From assembly GCF_004362855.1 (NCBI RefSeq), contig NZ_SNXW01000006.1, positions 62,001 through 126,000 on the forward strand: a DNA stretch of 64,000 nucleotides, written 5' to 3'. The DNA is from Aquabacterium commune. Lineage in GTDB: Bacteria; Pseudomonadota; Gammaproteobacteria; Burkholderiales; Burkholderiaceae_C. Both the position numbers and the translations under genes were made by a program. The notes under the pieces are model-generated. The model had not been told where the DNA came from. It ran no database searches and saw only the letters and a program-made list of their open reading frames with translations. This document shows, one piece after another, positions 51,579 through 61,637 of this stretch; positions within the stretch are counted from its first letter, which is position 1, and each line of letters begins with the position of its first letter.

Positions 51579-52628
51579 ATGAACGACTCGTCCAGCGACC
51601 TCCAGGCCCTGGTGCAATCCGCCCAGGCGGCCTTCGATGTGGCCACCACCCCGGCCGACCTTGAAAACGCCAAGGCCCGATTCCTGGGCAAGTCGGGTAG
51701 CGTGACCGAGCTGCTCAAGGGCATGGGCGCCCTCAGCCCCGAAGACAAGAAGACCCGCGGTGCGGCCATCAACCAGGCCAAGCAGCAGGTCGAGGCGCTG
51801 CTGAATGCGCGGCGCCAGGCGCTGGCCGATGCCGAGTTGGCGCAGCAGCTGCGTGCCGAGTCGCTGGACGTGAGCCTGCCAGGCCGTCGCCGAGGCGAGG
51901 GCGGTCTGCACCCGGTGTCGCTGAGCATCGAGCGCATCGAGGGCATTTTCGGCTCCATGGGCTTTGACGTCGCCGATGGCCCCGAGATCGAGGCCGATTG
52001 GTTCAATTTCACCGCCTTGAACACGCCGGAAGATCACCCCGCGCGTTCCATGCACGACACCTTCTACGTCGAAGGCGGTCACTTGTTGCGCACGCACACC
52101 AGCCCGATGCAGGTGCGCTATGCCGTGCAGCACGTCAAGGCGCATGCCGAGGCCATCGCGCGCGGTGAGCGCATGCCCGAGATCCGCGTCATCGCGCCGG
52201 GCCGCACCTACCGCGTGGACAGCGACGCCACCCACTCGCCCATGTTCCACCAGTGCGAAGGCCTGTGGATCGGCGAGAGCGTCAGCTTCACCGACCTGAA
52301 GGCCGTGCTGGGCGATTTCTTCAGCACCTTCTTCGAGACGAACGAGCTGGACATCCGCTTCCGCCCGTCCTTCTTCCCCTTCACCGAGCCCTCGGCCGAG
52401 GTGGACATCGCGTTTTCGTCCGGGCCGCTCAAGGGCCGCTGGCTGGAGGTCGGTGGTGCCGGTCAGGTGCACCCGAACGTCGTGCGCAACTTCGGGCTCG
52501 ACCCGGAGCAGTACATTGGTTTCGCCTTTGGCCTGGGTCCGGACCGCCTGACCATGCTGCGCTATGGTGTCAACGACCTGCGCCTGTTCTACGAGGGCGA
52601 CTTGCGCTTTTTGCAGCAGTTCCAGTGA
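51579..52628 (+). CDS. pheS: Phenylalanyl-tRNA synthetase alpha subunit
   Basis: 349 aa from the ATG at 51579; an ATG at 51570 adds three residues. N-terminal coiled-coil ([20 protein letters not shown]), then the class II core: [43 protein letters not shown]-like [13 protein letters not shown] (motif 2 start), [18 protein letters not shown] and [18 protein letters not shown] (motif 3). It forms an alpha2-beta2 enzyme with PheT, whose gene is normally adjacent but here lies one gene further on. Confidence 0.98.
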   Translation: MNDSSSDLQALVQSAQAAFDVATTPADLENAKARFLGKSGSVTELLKGMGALSPEDKKTRGAAINQAKQQVEALLNARRQALADAELAQQLRAESLDVSLPGRRRGEGGLHPVSLSIERIEGIFGSMGFDVADGPEIEADWFNFTALNTPEDHPARSMHDTFYVEGGHLLRTHTSPMQVRYAVQHVKAHAEAIARGERMPEIRVIAPGRTYRVDSDATHSPMFHQCEGLWIGESVSFTDLKAVLGDFFSTFFETNELDIRFRPSFFPFTEPSAEVDIAFSSGPLKGRWLEVGGAGQVHPNVVRNFGLDPEQYIGFAFGLGPDRLTMLRYGVNDLRLFYEGDLRFLQQFQ

Positions 52629-52647
52629 GGGCAGGGGGCTCGGGCCT

Positions 52648-52667
52648 GGGGCCTTCGCCCCCTTTTT
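52648..52667 (+). terminator. Likely intrinsic terminator after pheS
   Basis: GGGGC-CTTC-GCCCC followed by C and TTTTT, about 20 bp past the pheS stop. It would separate pheS from the following dehydrogenase gene. Confidence 0.65.
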
Positions 52668-52736
52668 GCCTCAGGTTTTCCGCACGATGTTTTTGGCGTT
52701 GCTTGACGCCCAACCCGTTTGATGAAGGATGTCCGA

Positions 52737-53807
52737 ATGAGCTCGCTGTCTTCTGCCTCGACTTCCCCCTCGACGTCGGTTCGTGCCTGGGCCGCCCAGG
52801 AAGCGGCCAAGCCGCTGGCGCGCTTTGACTACGATCCGGGCCCGCTTGGCTCGGAAGAGGTGGAGATCCGCGTCGAGCACTGCGGGCTGTGCCACTCTGA
52901 CCTGTCCCTCATCGACAACGAGTGGGGCTTCTCGGCCTATCCCATCGTCGGTGGCCACGAGGTCATTGGCACGGTGGTGGCGTTGGGCGAGGGCACCAAG
53001 GGCCTGAAGCTGGGGCAGCGCGTGGGCCTGGGCTGGATGTCGGCCAGCTGCATGAGCTGCAAGAGCTGCCTGGGCGGCGAGCCCCAGCTGTGCCGCGCCG
53101 GTGTGCCGACCATCGTGGGCCACCACGGCGGTTTTGCCGACCGCGTGCGCGCTCACTGGCTGTGGACCTGCCCGCTGCCCGAGGGCCTGAACCCGGCCAA
53201 GGCCGGCCCGCTGCTGTGCGGCGGCATCACGGTGTTCTCGCCTTTCCTGAACTTCGACATCAAGCCGGTGCACCGCGTGGGCGTGGTCGGCATCGGGGGG
53301 TTGGGGCACCTGGCGCTGAAATTCGCACGGGCCTGGGGCTGCGAGGTCACGGCCTTCACATCGAGCGAATCCAAGCGCGACGAGGCCCTGGCCCTGGGCG
53401 CGCACCGCGTGGTCTCCAGCACCGACCCGAAGTCGATGAAGTCGATCGCGGGGCAGCTCGACATGGTGCTCGTCACCGTCAACGTCATGCTGAACTGGAA
53501 AGCCCTGATGGGCACGCTGGCGCCCAATGGCCGCCTGCACCTGGTGGGCATCCTGCCGCAGCCCATGGAGGTCGAGGCTTTCCCGCTGATCGGCGGCCAG
53601 CGCAGCGTCTCGGGCTCGCCCACAGGTTCGCGCCAGGACATCGACACCATGCTGGCCTTCGCCGCACGCCACGGCATCGAGCCGCAGACCGAACACTACC
53701 CCATGAGCCGCATCAACGAGGCCCTGGACCACCTGCGCGCCGGCAAGGCCCGCTACCGCGTGGTGCTGGACGCCGACAGCGCCGATGGCGTTGGCCCAGC
53801 GGCTTGA
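52737..53807 (+). CDS. Zinc-dependent alcohol dehydrogenase, NAD(P)-linked (CAD/YahK-like)
   Basis: 356 aa from the ATG at 52737, which has AAGGATG upstream. MDR superfamily: catalytic zinc site VEHCGLCHSDLSLID and GGHEVIGTVVALGEG; structural zinc cysteines in SASCMSCKSCLGGEPQLCRA; cofactor loop VGVVGIGGLGHLALKFA; the AGPLLCGGITVFSPF segment is typical of cinnamyl-alcohol-dehydrogenase-like aldehyde reductases such as E. coli YahK. Prefers NADPH in that group. Its place between pheS and pheT is unusual. It ends 27 bp before pheT. Confidence 0.9.
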   Translation: MSSLSSASTSPSTSVRAWAAQEAAKPLARFDYDPGPLGSEEVEIRVEHCGLCHSDLSLIDNEWGFSAYPIVGGHEVIGTVVALGEGTKGLKLGQRVGLGWMSASCMSCKSCLGGEPQLCRAGVPTIVGHHGGFADRVRAHWLWTCPLPEGLNPAKAGPLLCGGITVFSPFLNFDIKPVHRVGVVGIGGLGHLALKFARAWGCEVTAFTSSESKRDEALALGAHRVVSSTDPKSMKSIAGQLDMVLVTVNVMLNWKALMGTLAPNGRLHLVGILPQPMEVEAFPLIGGQRSVSGSPTGSRQDIDTMLAFAARHGIEPQTEHYPMSRINEALDHLRAGKARYRVVLDADSADGVGPAA

Positions 53808-53834
53808 TGAACTGAAAATCCGAGGATCCCTTCC

Positions 53835-56264
53835 ATGCAATTCCCCGAGTCCTGGCTGCGCAGCTTTTGCAACCCTGACCTGAACACGCAGCAACTCGCC
53901 GACCTGTTGACCATGGCCGGTCTGGAAGTCGAAGAGCTGCAGCCCGTGGCACCGCCGTTCACGGGTGTGGTGGTGGCTCAGGTGCTGGAAGTCGCCAAGC
54001 ACCCCGATGCCGACCGCCTGAACGTGTGCAAGGTCGATGTCGGCACGGGCGAGGTGCTGCAGATCGTGTGTGGCGCGCCGAATGTGCGTCCGGGCATCAA
54101 GGTGCCTTGCGCCACCGTGGGGGCCGAACTGCCACCGGGGACCGATGGCAAGCCCTTTCTCATCAAGAAAGGCAAGCTGCGCGGCGTGGAAAGCCACGGC
54201 ATGCTGTGCTCCGCCAAAGAGCTTGGTGTGGCAGAAGAATCCAACGGCCTGCACATCCTGGCCGACGACGCCTCGGTGGGGCAGGACATCCGCGAGCACC
54301 TGAAGCTCGACGACACCCTGTTCACGCTCAAGCTCACGCCCAACCTGGCGCATTGCCTGAGCGTGGCGGGCATCGCGCGGGAGGTGTCTGCCTTGACGGG
54401 TGCGCCGTTGACGCTGCCAGCCACTGCGCCGGTCCAGCCGGCCAGCGACGCGCGCCTGAAGGTGAATGTGCAGGCGTCCGAGTTGTGTGGCCGTTTCGGT
54501 GGTCGTGTCATCCAGGGCGTGAACCCGCAAGCCAAGACGCCCGCATGGATGGTCGAGCGCCTGGCTCGTTGCGGCCAGCGTTCCGTCTCGGCGCTGGTGG
54601 ACATCTCCAACTACGTGATGTTCGAACTGGGCCAACCCTCGCACGTCTTCGACCTGGACAAGATCCACGGCGAACTGACGGTGCGCTGGGGACAGGCGGG
54701 CGAGACGCTCAAGCTGCTCAACGGCAACACCGTCACGCTGGACGCGCAGGTGGGTGTGATCGCCGACGCGAACCAGGTCGAGTCCCTCGCGGGCATCATG
54801 GGCGGCGACGCGACCTCGGTGGGCGACGACACGAAAAACGTGTACCTGGAAGCCGCGTTCTGGTGGCCCAAGGCGATTGCCGGCCGCGCCCGCCGCTACA
54901 ACTTCTCCACCGACGCCTCCCACCGCTACGAGCGCGGCGTGGACCCGGCGCCCACGGCCCAGTGCATCGAGTACATCACCCAGCTCATCTTGGACATCTG
55001 TGGTGGCCAGGCCGGACCGTTGGATGACCAGACCGTCAACCTGCCCAGCCGCCAGCCCGTGACGCTGCGCCTGTCGCGCGCCCAGCGTGTCATTGGCATG
55101 CCGGTCAGCCTGGCCGAGGTGCAGACGGTGTTCCAGCGCCTGGACCTGCCCTTCAGCACCCAGGCCCAGGGTGAGGACACCCACCTGATCGTCACCCCGC
55201 CGAGCTGGCGCTTTGACCTGCAGATCGAGGAAGACCTCATCGAAGAGGTGGTGCGCGTGATCGGCTTCGACAAGCTGCCGCGCCGCGCACCCAAGGCCCC
55301 CGTGCAGGCGCAGGTGCGCCCGGAAGCCCGCCGCGGTCTGTACGCCGTGCGCCGCGCCGTGGCCGCGCGTGGCTACCAGGAAGCCATCACCTTCAGCTTC
55401 GTCGAGGCCCGTTGGGAGGCTGACTTCGCCGGCAACACCCAGCCCATCCAGCTGCTCAACCCGATCACCAGCCAGTTGTCGGTGATGCGCTCGACGCTGG
55501 TCGGCAGCCTGGTCGAGGTGCTCAAGACCAACCTGGCGCGCAAGGCCGAACGCGTGCGCCTGTTCGAGGTGGGCCGCGTGTTCCGGCGCGATGCGTCGGT
55601 GGCCGATGGCCCGCAGAGCGTGGCAGGCTTTGATCAGCCCGTGCGCGTGGCGGGCCTCGCCTATGGCCCGGCCGATGTGCTGCAGTGGGGCCAGGCCTCG
55701 CGCAACGTCGATTTCTTCGATGTGAAAGGCGACGTCGAGTCCTTGCTGGCACCGCGCCAGGCCGCTTTCGTGGCCGCCGAGCACCCCGCCTTCCACCCAG
55801 GCCGCTGTGCCCAGGTGCAGGTGGAGGGCCGCATCGTGGGTTTCGTGGGCGAGCTGCACCCGAAGTGGCGTCAGGCCTACGATCTGCCCCAGGCCCCCGT
55901 GCTGTTCGAGCTGGACGCCACCGCGCTGACCGAGCGCGAGGTGCCCCGTCTCACGAGCGTGCCGCGCATGCAGTCTGTGTTCCGCGACCTGGCCCTGGTG
56001 GTCAACGACCGCACGCCGCATGACGCCTTGATCGGCGCCATCCTGGCGGCGCCAAGCGACGGCCTGGTGCGGGGTGCCCGACTGTTCGACATCTACAAGC
56101 CCAAGTCGCCCGTGACCGGCATCAACGAAGACGAACGCAGTTTGGCTGTGCGCATCGAATTGCGCGATGATGAGCAGACCTTGACCGACGAGCGCATCGA
56201 CGCAGCGGTGCAAGCGGTGTTGCAGACGCTGAACGACAAGGTCGGTGCGCGCGTGCGCGCCTGA
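53835..56264 (+). CDS. pheT: Phenylalanyl-tRNA synthetase beta subunit
   Basis: 809 aa. N-terminal [20 protein letters not shown]; tRNA-binding OB domain about 40-150 ([20 protein letters not shown]); B3/B4 editing region ([20 protein letters not shown], the usual SDIDNYVM segment); B5 domain; catalytic-like core [20 protein letters not shown]; and C-terminal anticodon-binding FDX-ACB ([19 protein letters not shown]). Complete. Transcribed with the upstream dehydrogenase gene (27-bp gap) and ihfA downstream (24-bp gap). Confidence 0.98.
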   Translation: MQFPESWLRSFCNPDLNTQQLADLLTMAGLEVEELQPVAPPFTGVVVAQVLEVAKHPDADRLNVCKVDVGTGEVLQIVCGAPNVRPGIKVPCATVGAELPPGTDGKPFLIKKGKLRGVESHGMLCSAKELGVAEESNGLHILADDASVGQDIREHLKLDDTLFTLKLTPNLAHCLSVAGIAREVSALTGAPLTLPATAPVQPASDARLKVNVQASELCGRFGGRVIQGVNPQAKTPAWMVERLARCGQRSVSALVDISNYVMFELGQPSHVFDLDKIHGELTVRWGQAGETLKLLNGNTVTLDAQVGVIADANQVESLAGIMGGDATSVGDDTKNVYLEAAFWWPKAIAGRARRYNFSTDASHRYERGVDPAPTAQCIEYITQLILDICGGQAGPLDDQTVNLPSRQPVTLRLSRAQRVIGMPVSLAEVQTVFQRLDLPFSTQAQGEDTHLIVTPPSWRFDLQIEEDLIEEVVRVIGFDKLPRRAPKAPVQAQVRPEARRGLYAVRRAVAARGYQEAITFSFVEARWEADFAGNTQPIQLLNPITSQLSVMRSTLVGSLVEVLKTNLARKAERVRLFEVGRVFRRDASVADGPQSVAGFDQPVRVAGLAYGPADVLQWGQASRNVDFFDVKGDVESLLAPRQAAFVAAEHPAFHPGRCAQVQVEGRIVGFVGELHPKWRQAYDLPQAPVLFELDATALTEREVPRLTSVPRMQSVFRDLALVVNDRTPHDALIGAILAAPSDGLVRGARLFDIYKPKSPVTGINEDERSLAVRIELRDDEQTLTDERIDAAVQAVLQTLNDKVGARVRA

Positions 56265-56288
56265 GGCCGAGACGGGGAGACAAGCCGA

Positions 56289-56648
56289 ATGAACGACAAG
56301 ATCAGCGACCTGGTGGTGCTGTTGCCGACCATCGAGACGCCGACGCTGACCAAGGCCGACCTGTCCGAGCTGCTGTTCGAGCGCCTGGGCTTGAACAAGC
56401 GCGAGTCCAAGGACATGGTCGAAGCCTTTTTCGAGCTGGTCCACGGCAGCCTGGTGGATGGCACGGACGTGAAGCTCTCCGGCTTCGGCAACTTCCAGAT
56501 CCGCCGCAAGGCACCGCGGCCGGGCCGCAACCCGCGCACGGGCGAGGCCATCCCCATCAAGGCGCGCAATGTGGTGACCTTCCACGCCAGCGCCAAACTC
56601 AAAGGCATGGTGCAAGGCGACATCCCTGCGGGTGAAGACTTGGAGTAA
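56289..56648 (+). CDS. ihfA: Integration host factor alpha subunit
   Basis: 119 aa. After a 19-residue extension comes [20 protein letters not shown], then [20 protein letters not shown] and [20 protein letters not shown], the HU/IHF beta-arm with the DNA-intercalating Pro region. It bends DNA as a heterodimer with IhfB. Order pheT-ihfA-merR is standard for proteobacteria. Confidence 0.97.
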   Translation: MNDKISDLVVLLPTIETPTLTKADLSELLFERLGLNKRESKDMVEAFFELVHGSLVDGTDVKLSGFGNFQIRRKAPRPGRNPRTGEAIPIKARNVVTFHASAKLKGMVQGDIPAGEDLE

Positions 56649-56801
56649 AGTCTGAAGCTTCGGCCAAAGGCAATTGATTTACCTCGGTTTTTCGGTCAGA
56701 GGTTTTGTTGACATTGCGCCAACATGCCGCCGAAGCAACCTGCCGAAAGCGCCCCCGCACGCCTCCGCAAACAGCACCGAGCACACAGCATCCCAGGGAC
56801 C

Positions 56802-57329
56802 ATGGACCGCCTCAGCCCCGACTTGCCTCCGATTCCGGACAAGCGCTACTTCACCATCGGTGAGGTCAGCGAGCTGTGCCTGGTCAAGCCCTACGTGCTG
56901 CGCTACTGGGAGCAGGAATTCGTCCAGTTGCGCCCCATGAAGCGCCGTGGCAATCGCCGCTACTACCAGCACCACGAGGTGCTGCTGGTGCGCCGCATCC
57001 GCGAACTGCTGTACGAAAAAGGCTTCACCATCAGCGGGGCACGCAATCGCCTGACCGAGATGGGGCCGCTGCCGCGGGGTGACGCAGCGCTGTCAGGCGA
57101 GCCCTTGCCGGACGACATCGATGTGTCGGTGCCGCCAGCCTTGCTGGTGGCTGCTGCACCTGCAGGTGGCGCCATGGCCTCGCGCGCCCTGCAGGCCTCG
57201 TCACCCGCGATGGCCGAAGCCGCCTGGCTGGTGCCAGAGCTGGACGCTGGCGCTTTCCAGCAGCTGCCACCCGAGGCCATTGGCCCTCTGCGCGAAGCAC
57301 TGTTGTCGATCCGCGACCTCTTGGCTTGA
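56802..57329 (+). CDS. MerR-family regulator adjacent to ihfA
   Basis: 175 aa from the ATG at 56802; an ATG at 56724 is possible. Helix-turn-helix at about 15-85: [60 protein letters not shown]. The C-terminal part is Pro/Ala-rich with no metal-binding cysteines. Homologues with unknown ligand follow ihfA in most beta-proteobacteria. Confidence 0.9.
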   Translation: MDRLSPDLPPIPDKRYFTIGEVSELCLVKPYVLRYWEQEFVQLRPMKRRGNRRYYQHHEVLLVRRIRELLYEKGFTISGARNRLTEMGPLPRGDAALSGEPLPDDIDVSVPPALLVAAAPAGGAMASRALQASSPAMAEAAWLVPELDAGAFQQLPPEAIGPLREALLSIRDLLA

Positions 57330-57386
57330 TGAAGGTGACATGGTCCTTTCGGAGCGCTGGAAAAGTGTGTTATAGTCTAAGTCTTG

Positions 57387-57464
<78 letters not shown>

Positions 57465-57474
57465 AGAACGACAC

Positions 57475-57502
57475 AAGCCCAGCAGAGCAATCTGCTGGGC
57501 TT
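57475..57502 (+). terminator. Intrinsic terminator after tRNA-Pro
   Basis: AAGCCCAGCAGA-GCAA-TCTGCTGGGCTT, a perfect 12-bp stem, then TCTGTCTTTT. Ends the tRNA transcript 10 bp after the CCA end. Confidence 0.88.
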
Positions 57503-57558
57503 TCTGTCTTTTGGCTTGGCAATGGCTCCTGCAATCTCCTTCCATCGCCCTGCGTCTT

Positions 57559-57574
57559 GTGTGATTTGTCACAC
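57559..57574. promoter_or_regulatory. Palindrome upstream of the PEP-CTERM gene
   Basis: GTGTGA-TTTG-TCACAC, a perfect 6-bp inverted repeat, 62 bp before the ATG. It resembles a CRP/FNR-type half-site pair but with a 4-bp rather than 6-bp centre, so another regulator is more likely. Confidence 0.4.
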
Positions 57575-57636
57575 AACCAGCCCGTGCCCCAGCTAGAGTC
57601 AGCGCATCGAAAGTCAACTGACACGGAGCGATCACG

Positions 57637-58548
57637 ATGTTGAAACAATTACAGGGTTATTCGACCCACTGGGCCGCAGGCGTTGCGCTTTCGGCATTGA
57701 TCGGTCTGACGGCTGCGCCCGCGAGCGCCCAGACCTTGTCCCTGGCCGGCGTGCGCGACAGCAGCCTGCCTCAAAACCTGTACGACACCGGCACCATCTT
57801 CACGCCCGGATACTACGATCAGGTCCAGTTCCTGAACGGCACGGGCGTGGCTGCGGCCAGCACCATCAACGGTTCGGCCCGCGCGCAGTCCGATTACGGC
57901 GTCAACCGTGTGGAGGCGGCTTCCTTTGCGCCCGTGGACGACGAGCTCCTGCGCCAGACCTCCATCGGCGGCCCGTTCGCCGATGCCTTCTCCGTCTGGG
58001 CCGACCGTTTCGTGGTGCAAGGCGGCACGGGCGTGGGCACGTTGTCGGTGAGCGCCATTGTCTCGGGCCAGTTCGGTGCGCAGCCTGGCGGTTTCGGCTT
58101 TTACGACCTGATGGTGGTGGACTCAGGCGATGCGGCAGCCGACGCCCGTGCCGTGGCGGCCATCCTGCGCGACGAGTCTGGTCCAGACACCTTGCTGGCC
58201 ACGTCCGTGCTCTCCCTGGCCCAAGAGGTTCCTGCGCCTGGCTTCACCACCGATGTGGAAGCCTTGACGCCGGGAGCAGCCTTCGGTCGCGTGCTGGCAG
58301 GTCAGGTCACGTTCACGTACGGCCGACCGTTCTACCTGGTCAGCGTGTTGGGCGCCTCGGCCAATGACTTTGGCTCGCTCAGCGCCTTCAACTCGGCCCA
58401 TTTCGGCATCACGGCGCCCACGGGTGCGGCCATCGTGTCCGATGCCGGCGTGAACTACGCCGCGGCTGTGCCTGAGCCGTCCACTGCTCTCATGGCGCTG
58501 GTGGCTTGCCTGGGCCTGGCTGGGTGGCGGTCGCGCAGGTCCGCATGA
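57637..58548 (+). CDS. PEP-CTERM sorted surface protein
   Basis: 303 aa. Signal peptide about 1-31 ([13 protein letters not shown]). The mature part has no domain I recognise; it is Ala/Gly/Ser/Val-rich, with a low Lys content and no Cys. The C-terminus is a canonical exosortase signal: [20 protein letters not shown] then WRSRRSA, motif VPEP, hydrophobic helix and basic end. It would be cleaved by exosortase A and secreted or tied to the EPS made by the left-hand locus. Single gene between tRNA-Pro and a bidirectional terminator. Confidence 0.93.
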   Translation: MLKQLQGYSTHWAAGVALSALIGLTAAPASAQTLSLAGVRDSSLPQNLYDTGTIFTPGYYDQVQFLNGTGVAAASTINGSARAQSDYGVNRVEAASFAPVDDELLRQTSIGGPFADAFSVWADRFVVQGGTGVGTLSVSAIVSGQFGAQPGGFGFYDLMVVDSGDAAADARAVAAILRDESGPDTLLATSVLSLAQEVPAPGFTTDVEALTPGAAFGRVLAGQVTFTYGRPFYLVSVLGASANDFGSLSAFNSAHFGITAPTGAAIVSDAGVNYAAAVPEPSTALMALVACLGLAGWRSRRSA

Positions 58549-58586
58549 GCGGTGCCGCCGCCTGAAGGCCGGCCTTGCCTGAACTG

Positions 58587-58621
58587 AAAGCGCCTCAGCG
58601 AACTCAGCGAGGCGCTTTTTT
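58587..58621. terminator. Terminator between convergent PEP-CTERM and MerR genes
   Basis: AAAGCGCCTC (58587-58596) pairs with GAGGCGCTTT (58609-58618), followed by more T on the plus strand; A residues on the other side are fewer, so it mainly serves the PEP-CTERM gene. Confidence 0.85.
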
Positions 58622-59458
58622 CATGGCCTTCTGAACCGAGCGGTCGAACTCCTGCTGTAGGATGACCGGGAACGCCGCGCTCACCGAGCCAATGGCCAGC
58701 GGGCGCAGGCGCTCGAACAGGGACTTCATCGTTTCCGCCAGGCGCACATCGGGGGCTTTGCCCGACGGACGCTGGTCTTGCGCCGACGACGCCAGGTTTT
58801 TGAGCAGCGCGAGGAACAGCTGCTCCACATAGACCTTGGCGATCGCCCGGCTGTGGTCGATGAGCTTGTCTTGCAGGTCCAGCACCGTGTCCAGCGGCAC
58901 ATCGAGTTCGGCCAGCTGGATGCCGATGCGCTCCAGCGCCGGGCTGAGCATTTCGACTTCGTCGGGGCCGATGGGGCGGTACAAGCCGTTCTGGCTGAGG
59001 CGTGCTTTTTGTTCGGGCGTGGCGGGCGTGGCCCAGTGCGACGCCATCTCGGAGATGGCCTTGCGCTGCGGTTTTTCCACCGTGAAGAAGGTGGTGGAGA
59101 ACAGCCCGCTGATCAGCGCGTACTCCGACCAGGCGCCGTCGGGCGTGTCGAGCAGCATGGCGCGGATGGCCTCCAGGCGGAACCCTTGCTGGCGCAGGTC
59201 GCGGATGAGTTCGAGCTTGCCTTGGTGTTCGGCGTCGTAGAAGGCCACGCGGCCTTGCAGGCGCGGCGGCGGCATCAGGCCGGCCGTCTGGTAGGCGCGG
59301 ATGTTGCGCACGCTCACGCCGGTGCGCGCGGCGAGTGCGTCCACCGTCATGTCGGGCGCACCCACAGCGCTGGCCACGTGCGACTCGGCGGGTGCGGGCT
59401 TAGCAGTTGCGGTGCGGGCCTTCGAGCGCCGGTGCGGCGGGGTGATGGAGCCGGGCAT
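58604..59458 (-). CDS. MerR-family transcriptional regulator
   Basis: 284 aa. After about 35 residues of Ala/Pro-rich lead comes the HTH: MTVDALAARTGVSVRNIRAY and QTAGLMPPPRLQGRVAFYDA, then DLRQQGFRLEAIRAMLLDTP. The long C-terminal domain (about 110-284), with VEKPQRKAISEMASHW and LDLQDKLIDHSRAIAKVYVE, has no B12-binding DxHxxG, so it is not CarH-like; ligand unknown. The stop lies within the terminator hairpin shared with the PEP-CTERM gene. Upstream of it is ubiE, same strand, 44 bp away. Confidence 0.88.
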   Translation of the reverse strand: MPGSITPPHRRSKARTATAKPAPAESHVASAVGAPDMTVDALAARTGVSVRNIRAYQTAGLMPPPRLQGRVAFYDAEHQGKLELIRDLRQQGFRLEAIRAMLLDTPDGAWSEYALISGLFSTTFFTVEKPQRKAISEMASHWATPATPEQKARLSQNGLYRPIGPDEVEMLSPALERIGIQLAELDVPLDTVLDLQDKLIDHSRAIAKVYVEQLFLALLKNLASSAQDQRPSGKAPDVRLAETMKSLFERLRPLAIGSVSAAFPVILQQEFDRSVQKAMKKAPR

Positions 59459-59501
59459 GGATCAGCCTCGGGTGCCGTGGCTCAGAGGGGCTCCGTGCGC
59501 A

Positions 59502-60233
59502 TCAGCACTTGATGCCCATGTGCAGGGCGACGACGCCGCCCGTCATGTTGTGGACATCGACGTGGCCAAAGCCCGCGGTTTTCATCATGGCCTTGAGCGT
59601 GGCCTGGTCGGGGTGCATGCGGATGGATTCGGCCAGGTACTGGTAACTGTCGGCATCGCCTGCGACCATCTGGCCCAGTTTGGGCAGCACCTTGAAGGAG
59701 TACCAGTCATAGACTTTTTCCAGGGGCTTGGCCACCTTGGAGAACTCCAGCACCAGCAAGCGGCCACCCGGCTTGAGCACGCGGCACATCTCGGCCAGGG
59801 CGGCTTCTTTGTGCGTCATGTTGCGCAGGCCAAAGGCCACGGTGACGATGTCGAAGGTCTCGGCCGGGAAGGGCAGCTTTTCGGCGTCGCACAAGGTGGT
59901 CGGCAGGGCCAGGCCCTTGTTGAGCAGGCGGTCGCGGCCTGTGCCCAGCATGGCTTCGTTGATGTCGGTGTGCACCACCATGCCCGAAGGGCCCACGCGC
60001 GCTGCGAAGGCCTCGGAAAGGTCTCCCGTGCCGCCGGCAATGTCGAGCACCTTGTGGCCTTCGCGCACGCCACTGGCCGCGATGGTGTAGGCCTTCCACA
60101 GCCGGTGCAGGCCCATCGACATCAGGTCGTTCATGACGTCGTACTTGTTGGCGACGGAGTCGAACACACCGCGAACGCGCTGTGCTTTTTGGGACTCGTC
60201 AACCTGCTGGAAACCGAAGTGCGTGCTGCTCAT
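59502..60233 (-). CDS. ubiE: Demethylmenaquinone/ubiquinone C-methyltransferase
   Basis: 243 aa. Class I SAM motifs: [20 protein letters not shown] (motif I) and [20 protein letters not shown], plus the UbiE signature [40 protein letters not shown] precedes [14 protein letters not shown]. It methylates the benzoquinol ring in ubiquinone synthesis. The downstream UbiJ/UbiB genes, often adjacent in this order, are not seen. Confidence 0.97.
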   Translation of the reverse strand: MSSTHFGFQQVDESQKAQRVRGVFDSVANKYDVMNDLMSMGLHRLWKAYTIAASGVREGHKVLDIAGGTGDLSEAFAARVGPSGMVVHTDINEAMLGTGRDRLLNKGLALPTTLCDAEKLPFPAETFDIVTVAFGLRNMTHKEAALAEMCRVLKPGGRLLVLEFSKVAKPLEKVYDWYSFKVLPKLGQMVAGDADSYQYLAESIRMHPDQATLKAMMKTAGFGHVDVHNMTGGVVALHMGIKC

Positions 60234-60242
60234 GGTGTGATC

Positions 60243-61559
60243 TTAAACGGTGGCGGGCTGGGCTGCAGCCGGAGCGCTCTGGAGCGCGCGGGCACAGGCC
60301 ATGGCGCTGGCCCAGGCCCACTGGAAGTTGTAGCCGCCGAGCCAGCCGGTGATGTCCACCACCTCGCCGATGAAATGCAGGCCCGGCACGAGCTTGCTCT
60401 CCATGCTTTGCTGGTGGAGTTCGCGGGTGTCCACGCCACCGGCCGTGACTTCGGCCTTGGCGTAGCCCTCGGTGCCGCTGGGCACGAGCTGCCAGGCGTT
60501 GGCTGCCTGGCCCAGGGCGTCGAGGTCTCTGTCTTTGAGTTCGGCCAGTGCGGCCTGCGGCTGCAGGGCAGGGTGCTGTCGGGCCACCTCGGCAAGCCAG
60601 GCCTGCGCAAGGCGCTGGGGCGCGGCCTCGCCCAGGGCCAGACCCCAGGCGGTGGACAGCTGCTTGCGCGACCCGCTCTTGGCTTCCTTCAGGGCTGCCG
60701 CCAAATCCTGCTGCGGGTTCAGGTTGATGGTGAGCGCCTGGCCGGGCTGCCAATGGCTGGAGATCTGCAAAACCGCCGGGCCGCTGAGGCCGCGGTGGGT
60801 GAAAAGCAGGTCTTCGGTGAAGTGCGCCATCTGCGGGCCCTTGCCCTTGCCCTTGCCGCCCTTGCCGGCCACAGGCACGCACGAGGGGGTCTCGATGACG
60901 ACCTCCAGCGAGACCCCGGCCAGCGGCACGAAGGGCGCCCAGTGGGCCGCGTCGAAGGTCAGCGGGACGAGGGCAGGGCGCAGGGGCACGATGCGGTGGC
61001 CGAAGCTGGCCGCCCAGCGCTGGCCGGCATCGGTGGCACCGATTTTCGGGATGGACGGCCCGCCCGTGGCGATCACGACCTGGTGGGCCTGCACCACGCC
61101 CTGGTCGGTGTCGAGCTCAAAGCGCACGGTGGCGTCCTCGCGGCGGCGGATGGCCTTCACGCCACAGGGCTGCCAGCGTTGCACGCCGCCGGCTTCGCAC
61201 TCGCGCAGCAGCATCTGGACGATGTCGTCGGCGCGGTGGTCACAGAACAGCTGGCCGCGGTGCTTTTCGTGCCAGGCGATGTGGTGGCGCTCGACCAGCG
61301 CGATGAAATCCTGCGGGCTGTAGCCGGACAGGGCCGAGCGGCAGAAGGCCGGGTTCTCGCCCAGGAAGTTGCCCACGCCGACATCGCGGTTGGTGAAGTT
61401 GCAGCGCCCACCGCCCGAGATGCGGATTTTCTCTGCCACCTTCGCGGCGTGGTCGAGCACCAGCACGCTGAGGCCGCGCTGGCCGGCCACCCCTGCGCAA
61501 AACAGGCCGGCGGCACCGGCGCCAACGACGACGACATCGAAACAGGACGTGGGAGACAT
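60243..61559 (-). CDS. HI0933/YhiN-like flavoprotein
   Basis: 438 aa from the ATG at 61559 (MSPTSCFDVVVVGAGAAG). FAD loop VVVGAGAAGLFCAGVAG; family signature EKIRISGGGRCNFTNRDV; HEKHRGQLFCDHRADDIVQM; VVIATGGPSIPKIGATDAGQ; and C-terminal GLHFIGEVVDITGWLGGYNF with the second FAD contact QWAWASAMACA. A long Gly/Lys stretch GKGGKGKGKG lies in the middle. Function of this conserved flavoprotein family is not established. Stop is 9 bp before the ubiE start on the same strand, so they may be co-transcribed. Confidence 0.9.
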   Translation of the reverse strand: MSPTSCFDVVVVGAGAAGLFCAGVAGQRGLSVLVLDHAAKVAEKIRISGGGRCNFTNRDVGVGNFLGENPAFCRSALSGYSPQDFIALVERHHIAWHEKHRGQLFCDHRADDIVQMLLRECEAGGVQRWQPCGVKAIRRREDATVRFELDTDQGVVQAHQVVIATGGPSIPKIGATDAGQRWAASFGHRIVPLRPALVPLTFDAAHWAPFVPLAGVSLEVVIETPSCVPVAGKGGKGKGKGPQMAHFTEDLLFTHRGLSGPAVLQISSHWQPGQALTINLNPQQDLAAALKEAKSGSRKQLSTAWGLALGEAAPQRLAQAWLAEVARQHPALQPQAALAELKDRDLDALGQAANAWQLVPSGTEGYAKAEVTAGGVDTRELHQQSMESKLVPGLHFIGEVVDITGWLGGYNFQWAWASAMACARALQSAPAAAQPATV

Positions 61560-61637
61560 GGGGAACGGGCGCTCAGGCGTGGGCAATCTGCCATTGTCGC
61601 TGCTCTGCGGCAGCGGGGGCACCGTGGCAGGGCCTCT

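Noticed and set aside
52671-56615. 1314-codon open frame on the minus strand
   Set aside because: Antisense to the dehydrogenase, pheT and ihfA, all of which are certain; His/Gln/Arg-rich shadow of GC-biased codons.
57505-57540. Sigma-54-like TGGCA...TGCA upstream of the PEP-CTERM gene
   Set aside because: GG to GC spacing is 11 rather than 10 bp, so it does not fit the -24/-12 rule.
57559-57574. CRP site upstream of the PEP-CTERM gene
   Set aside because: TGTGA and TCACA are spaced by 4 rather than 6 bp.
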